Under the pieces are notes generated by a model. That model worked only from the letters and a program-made list of their open reading frames with translations, did no database searches and was not told where the DNA came from. Source: Bradyrhizobium sp. (GTDB taxonomy: Bacteria > Pseudomonadota > Alphaproteobacteria > Rhizobiales > Xanthobacteraceae). From it: a DNA stretch of 55,032 nucleotides. The position numbers were made by a program, and so were the translations under genes. The stretch lies in the NCBI GenBank assembly GCA_018971675.1, contig JAGXAF010000002.1, positions 1 to 55,032 on the forward strand, read 5' to 3'. Shown here in pieces: positions 1 through 7,661 of the stretch (the stretch's first letter is position 1; each line of letters opens with the position of its first letter).

Positions 1-555
1 GAGGTCGTCGATTTCATCGGCAATGGCATTCCGGCCCTTATAACGAAAGCATTATCGGCCCGAGGACATCCTCCGGATCCGGACGAAATGAACGCGCTTC
101 TAACGACATTCAGATCGTTCTACGTCGATTGCCTCACGAAATCGACCAAGCCGTATGCCGGCGTCCTTGAGCTCGCCTCCAACCTGACTTCCAGGGGAAT
201 AGCGCTGGGAGTATGCACGAACAAGGAAGAGGCTCTCGCGTGCGGTATCGTCGACAATTTGGGCCTGCGCGATCACTTTACGATCGTCGTTGGCAGCAAG
301 CCCGATCGCCCGCGGAAGCCGTCTCCCGTTCCTCTCCTGGAAACGATCGCCATGCTGGGTGGAACGCCTGAGAACTCAATCATGGTCGGAGATAGCGCCG
401 TTGACGTGAATTGCGCACGCAACGCCGGCGTTGCGTTCGTCGGTGTCACATTTGGCTACTCGCGGACACCGCTCGCCAGTCTCGGTGCTGGCATCGCGAT
501 CGACCATTTTTCCGAATTCGGAGCCGCATGTGAGTTCCTCCGGGGTGGAGCGTAG
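1..555 (+). CDS. cbbZ: Phosphoglycolate phosphatase (HAD family), 5' end cut by the window
   Basis: The frame is open from the first base and ends with TAG at 553-555, so the gene starts outside the window. The visible part begins with the FIGNGIPALITKAL stretch typical of the cap region of Gph/CbbZ; the N-terminal DxD nucleophile motif is missing only because of the window edge. Later HAD motifs are visible: the Thr/Asn of GVCTNKEEA, the conserved Lys region around KPDRPRKPSPVPLLE, and the acidic MVGDSAVD motif that binds Mg. The enzyme would remove phosphate from 2-phosphoglycolate, the product of RuBisCO oxygenation. Its stop overlaps the GTG start of cbbY by one base, so the two are translationally coupled and probably end a cbb (Calvin cycle) operon. 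The function is from family knowledge; a general HAD phosphatase is the alternative. Confidence 0.85.
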   Translation, partial: EVVDFIGNGIPALITKALSARGHPPDPDEMNALLTTFRSFYVDCLTKSTKPYAGVLELASNLTSRGIALGVCTNKEEALACGIVDNLGLRDHFTIVVGSKPDRPRKPSPVPLLETIAMLGGTPENSIMVGDSAVDVNCARNAGVAFVGVTFGYSRTPLASLGAGIAIDHFSEFGAACEFLRGGA

Positions 556-1238
556 TGAACCGGTTTCGCGGCCTGATCTTCGACGTCGATGGCACGATGG
601 CAGAGACGGAAGAACTGCACCGTCGAGCGTTCAACGAATCCTTCGCGCATTTCGGTCTGGACTGGGTGTGGGATCAGGATCTTTATCGGAAGCTTCTTCT
701 GGTCACCGGCGGCAAGGAGCGGATCTCGCATTTTCAGCGCGAGTACGCCGGCGAAAGCGCCGGACTGGATGCCAATCAGATCGCGGAATTGCATCGCTTC
801 AAGACGGCGAGATATGCGGAACTGGTCGCTGGCGGCAACTGTCCGCTTCGGCCGGGCGTCGCCGAGATTATCTCCTCGGCGCGATCGAACGGTCAGGCAC
901 TGGCGATTGCGACCACGACTTCGCGCGGGAACGTCGATGCGCTGCTCACGCCGGCGCTCGGATCGAAGTGGCAAGGGCTGTTCGATGCGATCGTTGCCGG
1001 AGATGAGGTCCCGAAAAAAAAGCCTGCTCCGGACGTCTATCTGGGTGTTTTGGCCGCGCTCGATCTTCCGGCGAATTCATGCCTGGCTTTCGAAGATTCG
1101 CGAAATGGATTGCTGGCGGCCCAATCCGCCGGCATCCCAGTCGTGATTTCGCGCAGCATGTATTTCGGTGACGAGACATTCGATGGTGCGTTCTGCGTCG
1201 TTCAGGAATTGTCGGAATTCGAAACAGCCATTTTATAG
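555..1238 (+). CDS. cbbY: CbbY, HAD-family sugar bisphosphate phosphatase
   Basis: 227 aa. The GTG start at 555 overlaps the cbbZ stop. The nucleophile motif is FDVDGT with Asp10 and Asp12, followed by the CbbY hallmark AETEELHRRAFNE and the VTGGKERI cap motif near residues 50-57. Motif II Thr lies around 120 (TTTSRGNV), the Lys motif around 154-160 (KKKPAPDVYL), and the acidic FEDSRNGL motif around 179-186. CbbY-type enzymes dephosphorylate xylulose-1,5-bisphosphate, an inhibitor made by RuBisCO misfire, and so protect the Calvin cycle. The coupling to cbbZ supports that role rather than beta-phosphoglucomutase. It implies RuBisCO genes upstream, outside the window. It is the last gene of the unit; about 240 bases without a gene on + follow. 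Confidence 0.9.
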   Translation: MNRFRGLIFDVDGTMAETEELHRRAFNESFAHFGLDWVWDQDLYRKLLLVTGGKERISHFQREYAGESAGLDANQIAELHRFKTARYAELVAGGNCPLRPGVAEIISSARSNGQALAIATTTSRGNVDALLTPALGSKWQGLFDAIVAGDEVPKKKPAPDVYLGVLAALDLPANSCLAFEDSRNGLLAAQSAGIPVVISRSMYFGDETFDGAFCVVQELSEFETAIL

Positions 1239-1451
1239 AACCAGCCATTTTAAATCGGGGTATCGCGGTCGCGGAGTAGTCCAGCGACCCGTGTCGACCT
1301 TCGACCGCACAATGACATGAATTCACGAATCCTTTCGGCGATGGAATCGCTGACACCGGGCGGCTGATCTGGCTGCCTTCACTTTTCAATTTCTTGACGC
1401 TGGATTGACACAAGCGTTTCCGCAGTCGCCGGTCCATGGCGCGGTGAAAGA

Positions 1452-1470
1452 GGCCCCTGGTTAGGGGGCC
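1452..1470 (-). terminator. Hairpin behind the poly-His gene
   Basis: Read on -, GGCCCC and GGGGCC pair (6 bp, 7-base loop) directly after the stop of the poly-His gene, followed by CTCTTT. The T tract is short, so this is a weak intrinsic terminator candidate. Confidence 0.45.
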
Positions 1471-1477
1471 AGTTTCG

Positions 1478-1603
1478 CTAGTAATGGTGGTGATGATAGT
1501 GGTGGTGGTGATGGTGATGATGATGGTGTTTTTCGCCGGCAACAGCCGGGGCTGCGACGGCCAAGGTGAGAAATGCAGCGAAGACATAGGCGAGTGACTT
1601 CAT
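1478..1603 (-). CDS. Small exported poly-histidine peptide (41 aa)
   Basis: A 41-codon frame read on -. It starts MKSLAYVFAAFLTLAVAAPA, a clear Sec signal peptide with one Lys, a hydrophobic core and an AVA-G cleavage region near residue 22-23. The predicted mature part is only about 19 residues: Gly-Glu-Lys, then ten consecutive His, one Tyr, four His and a terminal Tyr. A strong ribosome site (GGAGG, 6 bases before ATG) fixes the start, and a hairpin follows the stop. Fourteen of the last sixteen residues are His, so periplasmic binding of Ni, Zn, Cu or Co is the natural guess, but that is inference. Both CAC and CAT codons are used, so this is not a simple one-codon slippage tract. I know no named family for it. 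Confidence 0.75.
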   Translation of the reverse strand: MKSLAYVFAAFLTLAVAAPAVAGEKHHHHHHHHHHYHHHHY

Positions 1604-1881
1604 GGAATCCTCCACATTGATCAGCAAGCAACAGCAGATTAGCTGAGAGTCGCACTCTGCAAACGGAATTCACCATCCCGGTGGGTGGAATATTGAAATA
1701 TCGATGGGCGCGCGTTCACGCGCCGTTCAGACTTGCTGGATGATCGAAGCTCGCCGAACGCCACAATTGCTAACGCGCGCAATGCTGTGCCGCAGGAGCA
1801 GTACTTTTTGTCGAATTCAGTCCGATCAACGGTAGTTGCGGGCAGGTGTGATTTGCTCTTTCGCAACGGCGGCGAATTGCA

Positions 1882-1910
1882 AAAAGGCCCGGTGGAATGC
1901 CGGGCCTTTT
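1882..1910. terminator. Bidirectional intrinsic terminator
   Basis: AAAAGGCCCGG at 1882-1892 pairs perfectly with CCGGGCCTTTT at 1900-1910 around a 7-base loop. Read on - it lies right behind the 37-aa gene that stops at 1914, with a T tract, so it very likely ends that transcript. Confidence 0.85.
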
Positions 1911-1913
1911 CTC

Positions 1914-2027
1914 CTACTTTTTCTTTTGTCCCGCGGACCTGATGCGTTCGAGTAGCTTTAGAAACTCTGCCGTTTCCTCTTCCGGGCTTTTAGAGGGACG
2001 TTTCTGGAAGGGTATCACTTCAGACAT
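1914..2027 (-). CDS. Small charged protein (37 aa), unknown function
   Basis: A 37-codon frame on -: it begins MSEVIPFQKRPSKSPEEE and ends in a Lys-rich tail (QKKK). A purine-rich GGGGAGG ribosome site lies about 8 bases before the ATG, and a strong intrinsic terminator starts 4 bases after the stop. These two signals make it a convincing independent gene despite its size. The middle part (EETAEFLKLLERIRS) is likely one amphipathic helix; there is no signal peptide or membrane segment, so it should be cytoplasmic. Highly charged, with basic N- and C-terminal parts around an acidic centre, it could bind nucleic acid or a protein partner, but nothing in the sequence decides this. I do not recognise the family. 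Confidence 0.7.
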   Translation of the reverse strand: MSEVIPFQKRPSKSPEEETAEFLKLLERIRSAGQKKK

Positions 2028-2388
2028 GGGTAGAACCTCCCCTGGGGCCACGACCGCGCTGTGAGGGTTTTTTGCCGGCAAATATTGCATTTCTGCGGCA
2101 TAGGTTCTCGCTCCGGCTCAAAATCCGCCATGGTTGGTCTCCCATCCCGATCGCACTTTGACCCGGATAAACGTTTGATCTATCTATTTTTGTCCTTCGA
2201 ATTGATTTCCATCCGGCGGTGCCCGGCACCGTCGCTGGCGAGATGTTCGGCAGACATGCGAGCCGGCTGTCTGTTGCTTTGACATCGCATGCTCACTGAT
2301 GATGACATGGCCAAAATCGGCGGCGTGCCGGAGCCCATCCGGCGATGAAGCGCGCGCGGATTTGTATGCCCAGGAGCCCACTGTCCCG
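2028..2388. other. Intergenic region before the C-S lyase gene
   Basis: About 360 bases without a convincing gene. It must hold the leader of the 37-aa gene on - and the promoter of the lyase gene on +. Apart from the promoter-like pair at 2158-2186 I see no strong repeat or hairpin. Confidence 0.5.
2158..2186 (+). promoter_or_regulatory. Sigma-70 type promoter candidate
   Basis: TTGACC (2158-2163) and TATCTA (2181-2186) are separated by exactly 17 bases, about 200 bases before the lyase start at 2389. Match to the housekeeping consensus is fair; activity is inferred. Confidence 0.4.
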
Positions 2389-3570
2389 ATGTCTGATTTT
2401 GATCGTGTAATTGAGCGTCGCGGCACGCACGCGGCAAAATGGGACATGATGGCGAAGGTCTCGGGCATCACGGCTGAAGATGCCATCGCGATGTGGGTAG
2501 CCGACATGGATTTTGCGGCGCCCCCGGGCGTGACGGAAACGCTGGCGGCGGTCGTCGGCCGTGGTGTCCATGGCTACTATGCTGATACCGGCAGTTGGGC
2601 AGCGGCGCTTGCCGATTGGTTGGCGCGTCGGCATAGCCTGTCGATTGATCCGGCGTGGGTGAGCCCGACCCCCGGTGTCGTGGCGGGGTTGGGCCTGATC
2701 CTGCAAGCCGTGAGTGAACCAGGCGACGACATCGTGGTATTCCCGCCTGTCTATCATGCGTTCCGCAGGATCATTCTGGCCAACGATCGACGGATCCTCG
2801 ATGCGCAACTGGTCGAGCGTCAGGGCCGCTACGTGATGGACCTCGATGCCCTGGGAGCGAGGCTGACGCCGCGCACCAGGGTCGTGTTTTTCTGTAGCCC
2901 GCATAATCCGGGCGGTACGGTGTGGTCAGCCGAGGAGATTCGCGCGCTCGCCGCCTTCTGCAGCGAGCATGACTTGATTCTGGTTTCCGACGAGATCCAT
3001 TGCGATCTTGTTCTCGATGGCGTCAGGCACATGCCGACCATCATCGCCGCGCCTGAGATCGCCGATCGCCTGATTACCTGCGTTGCCGCGACCAAGACCT
3101 TCAATCTTGCCGGGGCCCATGTCGGCGCCTGCGTGACGTCGAATGTTTCGCTGAAGCGCCGGATCGATGCCCGCATCGCGGCGAGCGGGCTCGGCTCCTA
3201 TAATGCCTTCGGCATGATCGCGACGGAAGCGGCGTGGCGAACCGGCGAGGGCTGGCTCGATCAGTTGCTGCCATATCTCAGGGACAATCGTGATCTGTTC
3301 GATGCGCGAATTGAGGCTGCGGTGCCCGGGGCGCGGTCAATGCGGCTCGATGCCACGTATCTGGCTTGGGTGAATTTTTCGGGAACTGGACTTAAGGCGG
3401 ATGACGTTGCCGCGCGCGTCAGCGGCGGAGCGAGGATTTTTGCGAGCCCGGGCCCGCTGTTCGGACCGGGCGGTGAAACCTGGTTGCGCTTCAACTTCGC
3501 CACGCCGCGCCCAATTCTCACCGAAGCGCTGGACAGGCTGGACGAAGCGTTTCGCGATCTCCGGGCATGA
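2389..3570 (+). CDS. patB: MalY/PatB family PLP-dependent C-S lyase (aminotransferase fold I)
   Basis: 393 aa. The ATG at 2389 (MSDFDRVIERRGTHAAKWDM) matches the usual N-terminus of the family and has AGGAG 12 bases upstream; the frame runs further back but that part is not family-like. Fold-type I PLP signatures are present: the WVADMDF motif near 36-42, Asn in HNPGG (172-176), the Asp of SDEIHCDL near 201, and the Schiff-base Lys at about 236 in ATKTFNLAG. PatB-type enzymes cleave cystathionine or cysteine conjugates to a thiol, pyruvate and ammonia, and some also act as aminotransferases or regulators (MalY). The exact substrate cannot be read from sequence. The gene stands alone and ends 20 bases before the convergent DUF1488 gene. 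Confidence 0.85.
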   Translation: MSDFDRVIERRGTHAAKWDMMAKVSGITAEDAIAMWVADMDFAAPPGVTETLAAVVGRGVHGYYADTGSWAAALADWLARRHSLSIDPAWVSPTPGVVAGLGLILQAVSEPGDDIVVFPPVYHAFRRIILANDRRILDAQLVERQGRYVMDLDALGARLTPRTRVVFFCSPHNPGGTVWSAEEIRALAAFCSEHDLILVSDEIHCDLVLDGVRHMPTIIAAPEIADRLITCVAATKTFNLAGAHVGACVTSNVSLKRRIDARIAASGLGSYNAFGMIATEAAWRTGEGWLDQLLPYLRDNRDLFDARIEAAVPGARSMRLDATYLAWVNFSGTGLKADDVAARVSGGARIFASPGPLFGPGGETWLRFNFATPRPILTEALDRLDEAFRDLRA

Positions 3571-3590
3571 GCGCCTGAGCGCCGCCGAAT

Positions 3591-3872
3591 TCAAGCCTTG
3601 GTTTCAACGTGCTTGGTGAAGATGCGAATGACCGCGCCGTTGACCGGCGGCCTGGCGTCGTACAGGTCTGAGGCAATCTTTTCAATCTGGTCGCGATACG
3701 CCAGGAATTGTGCCTGTCGCGCGAGGTTCTCGGTGCCTCTCGCGCCGATCAATTGATCCATTGCGGCGCCACTGATACGGCATTCGACGATCTTGTCGCC
3801 GTTCATCATCGTGAAGCTGAACGACAGCCGTTCACTGTCGTATCCCACGATTTTGCCACGCATCAGCGGCAT
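3591..3872 (-). CDS. DUF1488 family protein
   Basis: 93 aa from the ATG at 3872, which has AGAGGA 8 bases upstream. The frame stays open further back to 4115, but the extra part is not family-like. The core with FSFTMMNGDKIVECRISGAA matches DUF1488, small cytoplasmic proteins of about 80-95 aa with no known function. There is no signal peptide or membrane segment. It is convergent with the C-S lyase gene, 20 bases apart, and has no operon partner on its strand within 300 bases. Confidence 0.7.
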   Translation of the reverse strand: MPLMRGKIVGYDSERLSFSFTMMNGDKIVECRISGAAMDQLIGARGTENLARQAQFLAYRDQIEKIASDLYDARPPVNGAVIRIFTKHVETKA

Positions 3873-4183
3873 CGACGACGTCCTCTGAATTTCAGTTTCG
3901 TCAGAGACCCAGCCCATCGCCAATATAGCCACAGCGATGCCCCGCGAAAATCGGTCGTTTTCGCAATGGTCTTTGACCTTTATCACTTTCGGATCGATTG
4001 CCGAAGACTTGCGCTCAAGCGCCGATCGCATTGCCTGTAACGACGTTGCGATAGAGGCGCGGCGCCCGGCCGATCCGCGGTCGTCGGGAGTGCAATCGGC
4101 GGTCTGGCTCCGCATGCGAGCGGCTCCATATGATTTATCGAAATGCCGCCAGAATCTTCAAAACGACGGCCGATCGCTTGAAC
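3873..4183. other. No gene seen
   Basis: About 310 bases between two - strand genes. The open frame upstream of the DUF1488 start covers part of it on - but shows no family similarity or ribosome site. No strong hairpin or repeat was seen. Confidence 0.4.
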
Positions 4184-4591
4184 TCAGCCGCCGTGCTGCG
4201 GCGTGCCAACATGCGGGCCTTGTGGCGCGCTTTGTTCGGACCGTTCCGAGCCATAGTTCGGCTCAAAATGCGTGAGCCACAGCTCCAGTCCCGCGATGAA
4301 GGCGACCATTGTGCCGATCAGGATGCTGACATGCATGGCCTTCGTATGCACGAATCCGATTACCCACGGCGATATCACCAGCCAGATCCCAAGCAGAAGG
4401 TTGAGCCATTCCTCCCAATCGGAAAAGGCAACGATCGCGGCGATCGCGATGGCCGCAACTGCCGCGCCCGAGACCCAGATCTCGATGCGTACCTTTTCGC
4501 TGACATAGGCAAATAACCAGGGGGACGCGAACAGGAAAAGCCCGAATGCCACGGCATAGCAGTCTAGCGTGGAAATACGACGGAACGGCAT
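4184..4591 (-). CDS. SPW repeat integral membrane protein
   Basis: 135 aa, ATG at 4591 with GGAGG about 7 bases upstream. It has four hydrophobic segments arranged as two similar halves, each containing the SPW signature (ASPWLFAYV near 23-31 and ISPWVIGFV near 73-81), followed by a polar His/Gly/Pro-rich tail of about 25 residues. SPW-repeat proteins are small inner-membrane proteins of unknown function, often near stress genes. Here the divergent neighbour is degP, an envelope stress protease, which fits but proves nothing. Confidence 0.8.
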   Translation of the reverse strand: MPFRRISTLDCYAVAFGLFLFASPWLFAYVSEKVRIEIWVSGAAVAAIAIAAIVAFSDWEEWLNLLLGIWLVISPWVIGFVHTKAMHVSILIGTMVAFIAGLELWLTHFEPNYGSERSEQSAPQGPHVGTPQHGG

Positions 4592-4675
4592 CGCGATATC
4601 CTCCAGTCGGAATGATTTCGGACAGGATCATGTTACGCCTCGAACCACCGGTTGATTATTCGACTATCGGCGAAA

Positions 4676-4864
4676 TCAGGCTGAAGGGGTGTTCCGGCGA
4701 AACCTGCCGTCCGCGGGAACCGGATGTGGGCGATCAGACGCGTGCGCGATCGCGTCGGCCACCTTCTTGTCAGCCGGCAGCGCACTGAAGAGAAGTTCCG
4801 TTACGGATCGTTCATCCGGGTTATGTGGTGCTTCGACGTACAGTTCTTGCGAAAGGTTAATCAT
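4676..4864 (-). CDS. Possible small protein (62 aa), weak candidate
   Basis: A 62-codon frame on -, beginning MINLSQELYVEAP and ending RFRRNTPSA. The residue mix is plausible for a soluble protein, and it lies in line with the SPW gene. No good ribosome site is visible before the ATG and I recognise no family. It may be a chance frame. Confidence 0.3.
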   Translation of the reverse strand: MINLSQELYVEAPHNPDERSVTELLFSALPADKKVADAIAHASDRPHPVPADGRFRRNTPSA

Positions 4865-4909
4865 CCGACAAGGACCACGTAATGTACGCGCCCCATGTTG
4901 TGGCGAGGG

Positions 4910-4921
4910 ATTCTCGAGAAT
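4910..4921. promoter_or_regulatory. 12-bp perfect palindrome upstream of degP
   Basis: ATTCTCGAGAAT is a perfect dyad, 47 bases before the degP start, with a partial second half (GATTCTCACA) just downstream. It could be an operator; no known regulator is assigned. Confidence 0.3.
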
Positions 4922-4968
4922 GGATTCTCACAACGAGCGTTTCCCTCGTCCAACATTGGAGATACCAA

Positions 4969-6495
4969 ATGCACGGTCACCCGAATGCTTCCCGCCCGGC
5001 ACCACGAAACGTTTTGAAGCCGCGGCGGCTGGCGCTGCTCGCTTCCGCTGCCGGCCTCAGCCTCGCCCTGCTCGCCGCAGGTCCCGGCGGCTACCTGCCG
5101 CTCAATCTGCCAGCATGGACCTCGCCGGCGCATGCCGCCGAAACCGCGCCGAATGCACCGGGCTTCGCCGATCTCGTCTCCAGGGTCAAACCCGCCGTCA
5201 TTTCGGTGCGCGTCAGGATCGACGGCGACGCAGAGAATGGCGGCATGATGCAGAACGAGCGGATGGATTCCGATCAGCCCGGTTCGCCGTTCGAGCAGTT
5301 CAAGCGGTTCGGATTCCGCATCCCGGACGGTATGCCGCAACGTCACGAGGTTATCACCGGTGAGGGGTCTGGCTTCTTCATTTCGCCGGACGGTTACGCC
5401 GTGACCAACAACCACGTGGTCGACCACGCTCAGTCCGTCAAGGTGACTACCGATGACGGTACGGTCTACACCGCCAAGGTGATCGGCACCGACAAGAAAA
5501 CCGACCTCGCGCTGATCAAGGTCGATGGCAAGAAGGATTTCACCTATGTAAAATTCGCGGACGCGCTGCCGCGCGTCGGTGATTGGGTGGTCGCGGTCGG
5601 CAATCCCTTCGGGCTGGGTGGCACCGTCACGGCCGGGATTGTTTCAGCGCGTGGCCGCGATATCGGCGCAGGACCGTATGACGACTATGTCCAGATCGAT
5701 GCGCCCATTAACAAAGGAAACTCAGGCGGTCCGGCGTTCGACATGAACGGCAACGTCATTGGCGTCAACACCGCGATCTACTCGCCGTCGGGCGGCTCGG
5801 TCGGCATCGGCTTCGACATTCCGTCCGCGACGGCCAAGCTCGTTGTCGCCCAGCTCAAGGACAAGGGTTACGTCACGCGCGGCTGGCTCGGTGTCCAGGT
5901 GCAGCCGGTGACGGCCGATATCGCCGACAGCGTCGGCCTCAAGCAGGCGAGGGGCGCCATCGTCGATAATCCGCAGGACGGCAGCCCGGCGGCCAAGGCT
6001 GGCATCGAGGCAGGTGACGTGATCACGGCGGTCAATGGCGCCGAGGTAAAGGACGCGCGTGATCTCGCCCGCCACATCAGCATGATTGCACCGGGCACGT
6101 CGGTGAAACTCGACGTGTTGCACCATGGTCAAGTCAAGACCTTGACGGTGGCGCTCGGCGAAATGCCAAACGACCGTCGGGCCAGTGCCGGCGAACAGCA
6201 GTCGAGGGCAGGCACGCCGCGCCTCGGGTTGCAACTGGCCCCCGCGGCTGACGTGGAGGGCTCTGGTGACAAGGGCGTCGTGGTGACGGCGATCGATCCG
6301 GATGGTCCTGCCGCCGAGCATGGTTTCCGGACCGGCGACATCATCCTCAACGTCGGCGGCAAGAGCGTTTCCAGTGTCGGCGACGTCAGGGCAGCGCTGA
6401 ATGCGGCCAAGGATAGCGGCAAGCACAGCGTTCTGATGCGGGTCAAAACCGCTGACGCGACCCGCTTTGTCGCGATGCCGCTGGCGAAGGGCTGA
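4969..6495 (+). CDS. degP: DegP/HtrA-family periplasmic serine protease
   Basis: 508 aa from ATG 4969, chosen because GGAGA lies 7 bases upstream and because it gives a proper signal region (basic NVLKPRR, hydrophobic 21-38, AHA cleavage near 54-56). The trypsin-like domain shows the triad His149 (TNNHVV), Asp179 (KKTDLAL) and Ser252 (NKGNSGGPA). Two PDZ domains follow, about residues 290-370 and 410-500. The enzyme degrades or refolds misfolded proteins in the periplasm as a trimer-based oligomer. The leader of about 100 bases carries a perfect 12-bp palindrome. It is followed after about 150 bases by an SDR gene. Other DegP/MucD-like paralogues are likely elsewhere in the genome. Confidence 0.93.
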   Translation: MHGHPNASRPAPRNVLKPRRLALLASAAGLSLALLAAGPGGYLPLNLPAWTSPAHAAETAPNAPGFADLVSRVKPAVISVRVRIDGDAENGGMMQNERMDSDQPGSPFEQFKRFGFRIPDGMPQRHEVITGEGSGFFISPDGYAVTNNHVVDHAQSVKVTTDDGTVYTAKVIGTDKKTDLALIKVDGKKDFTYVKFADALPRVGDWVVAVGNPFGLGGTVTAGIVSARGRDIGAGPYDDYVQIDAPINKGNSGGPAFDMNGNVIGVNTAIYSPSGGSVGIGFDIPSATAKLVVAQLKDKGYVTRGWLGVQVQPVTADIADSVGLKQARGAIVDNPQDGSPAAKAGIEAGDVITAVNGAEVKDARDLARHISMIAPGTSVKLDVLHHGQVKTLTVALGEMPNDRRASAGEQQSRAGTPRLGLQLAPAADVEGSGDKGVVVTAIDPDGPAAEHGFRTGDIILNVGGKSVSSVGDVRAALNAAKDSGKHSVLMRVKTADATRFVAMPLAKG

Positions 6496-6503
6496 TGCGA
6501 GCC

Positions 6504-6525
6504 ACCGTGTGACGCGAATCACGGT
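6504..6525. promoter_or_regulatory. Crp/Fnr-type dyad between degP and the SDR gene
   Basis: GTGACGCGAATCAC (6509-6522) fits GTGA-N6-TCAC. It also sits inside the inverted repeat ACCGTG/CACGGT (6504-6525), so it may instead be a degP mRNA 3' hairpin; there is no T tract. It lies about 120 bases before the SDR start. Confidence 0.35.
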
Positions 6526-6642
6526 AATCTGACGTCGGAAGACGAGGCTGGGCGATCCCCAGCCTTGTCTTCGATAATCGGCTGGTCTTTGCTGCGGAAC
6601 AAAGACGCTCACCGCGGTGATGGAACCGTCAGGAGTTATCAG

Positions 6643-7497
6643 ATGACCCCAGCCAATCCCGCTGTAACGGACTCGACTGCTCCGCCGGTAGCGGTTCACA
6701 AGCTGCTCTCCGGTCAGAAGGCGTTGGTTACCGGCGCCAATTCCGGGATCGGCAAGGGTGTCGCGGTTGCGTTGGGGCAAGCCGGTGCCGACGTCGTCGT
6801 CAATTTTGTCGATGGTGACGACGCGGCGAACGCTGTGGTGGAGGAAATCAAGAAAGCCGGCAGTAGGGCCTATGCGCACAAGGCCGACGTCTCGTCGGAA
6901 GAACAGGTCGCCGCGATGTTCGCGCGCATGAAGCAGGAGTTCGGCACGACCGACATCCTCGTGGCCAATGCCGGCCTGCAACGTGATGCGGCGTTTCATG
7001 AAATGACGCTGGCGCAGTGGAACAAGGTTCTGGACGTCAATCTGACCGGGCAGTTTCTGTGCGCGCGCGAGGCGGTACGCGAATTCCTTCGCCGCGGGGT
7101 GGTGCCGGAGGTCTCCTGCGCGGCCGGCAAGATTATCTGCATGAGCTCGGTGCACCAGGAGATTCCATGGGCGGGCCACGTCAATTACGCGGCATCCAAG
7201 GGGGCCATCAAGCTGATGATGGAGAGCCTGGCGCAGGAAGTCGCGCCGAAGCGGATCCGCGTCAATGCGATTGCGCCCGGCGCCATCCGGACCCCGATCA
7301 ACACCGCGGCCTGGCAGACAAAAGAAGCCTACGATGCGCTGATGACGCTCGTTCCCTATGGTCGCATCGGCGAGCCCGAGGACATCGCGCGCGCCGCGGT
7401 CTGGCTCGCATCCGATCATTCCGACTACGTGGTCGGCACCACGCTTTACGTCGATGGCGGCATGACACTCTATCCGGGCTTTGCCACCGGAGGCTGA
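6643..7497 (+). CDS. Short-chain dehydrogenase (glucose 1-dehydrogenase-like)
   Basis: 284 aa from ATG 6643, which has AGGAG 7 bases upstream. Classical SDR: cofactor motif GANSGIG at 31-37, NAG at 109-111, catalytic Ser169, Tyr182 and Lys186 (YAASK), and a C-terminal VDGGMTLYPGF close to the glucose 1-dehydrogenase subgroup. The first 20 residues before the Rossmann fold are longer than usual. It probably oxidises a sugar or alcohol with NAD(P); the substrate is unknown. A GTGA-N6-TCAC dyad lies upstream. It is followed after about 165 bases by ribB. Confidence 0.85.
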   Translation: MTPANPAVTDSTAPPVAVHKLLSGQKALVTGANSGIGKGVAVALGQAGADVVVNFVDGDDAANAVVEEIKKAGSRAYAHKADVSSEEQVAAMFARMKQEFGTTDILVANAGLQRDAAFHEMTLAQWNKVLDVNLTGQFLCAREAVREFLRRGVVPEVSCAAGKIICMSSVHQEIPWAGHVNYAASKGAIKLMMESLAQEVAPKRIRVNAIAPGAIRTPINTAAWQTKEAYDALMTLVPYGRIGEPEDIARAAVWLASDHSDYVVGTTLYVDGGMTLYPGFATGG

Positions 7498-7624
7498 TCT
7501 GTTGCAGAGCCGGGAAACCAGGCTGCTTCAGATCTTCAACGGGTGATAAAGCCTTCCGGCAACATCCACTGGCATGAACCAGCGCCGCTTCCGGCACGCT
7601 TCGGGTTGGCAAGTCCGGCTAATA

Positions 7625-7658
7625 GTTCCATATAATGGTTCCATATCGTGTGAGAACC
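7625..7658 (+). promoter_or_regulatory. Repeated motif in the ribB leader
   Basis: GTTCCATAT occurs twice, 13 bases apart (7625-7633, 7638-7646), and GGTTC/GAACC form an inverted repeat (7637-7641, 7654-7658) ending 3 bases before the ribB ATG. No FMN riboswitch core is seen. Possible operator or translational control site. Confidence 0.3.
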
Positions 7659-7661
7659 TAA

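Noticed and set aside
4865..4968. ROSE-type RNA thermometer before degP
   Set aside because: The TTGCT-type pairing segment near the ribosome site that defines ROSE elements is not seen.
5722..7419. 565-codon open frame on - opposite degP and the SDR gene
   Set aside because: It is antisense to two well-supported genes, has no family similarity, and shows the Arg/His/Asp-rich mix of a shadow frame in high-GC DNA.
7500..7661. FMN riboswitch upstream of ribB
   Set aside because: None of the conserved junction motifs (AGGG...GTGAAATTCC type) is present in the leader.
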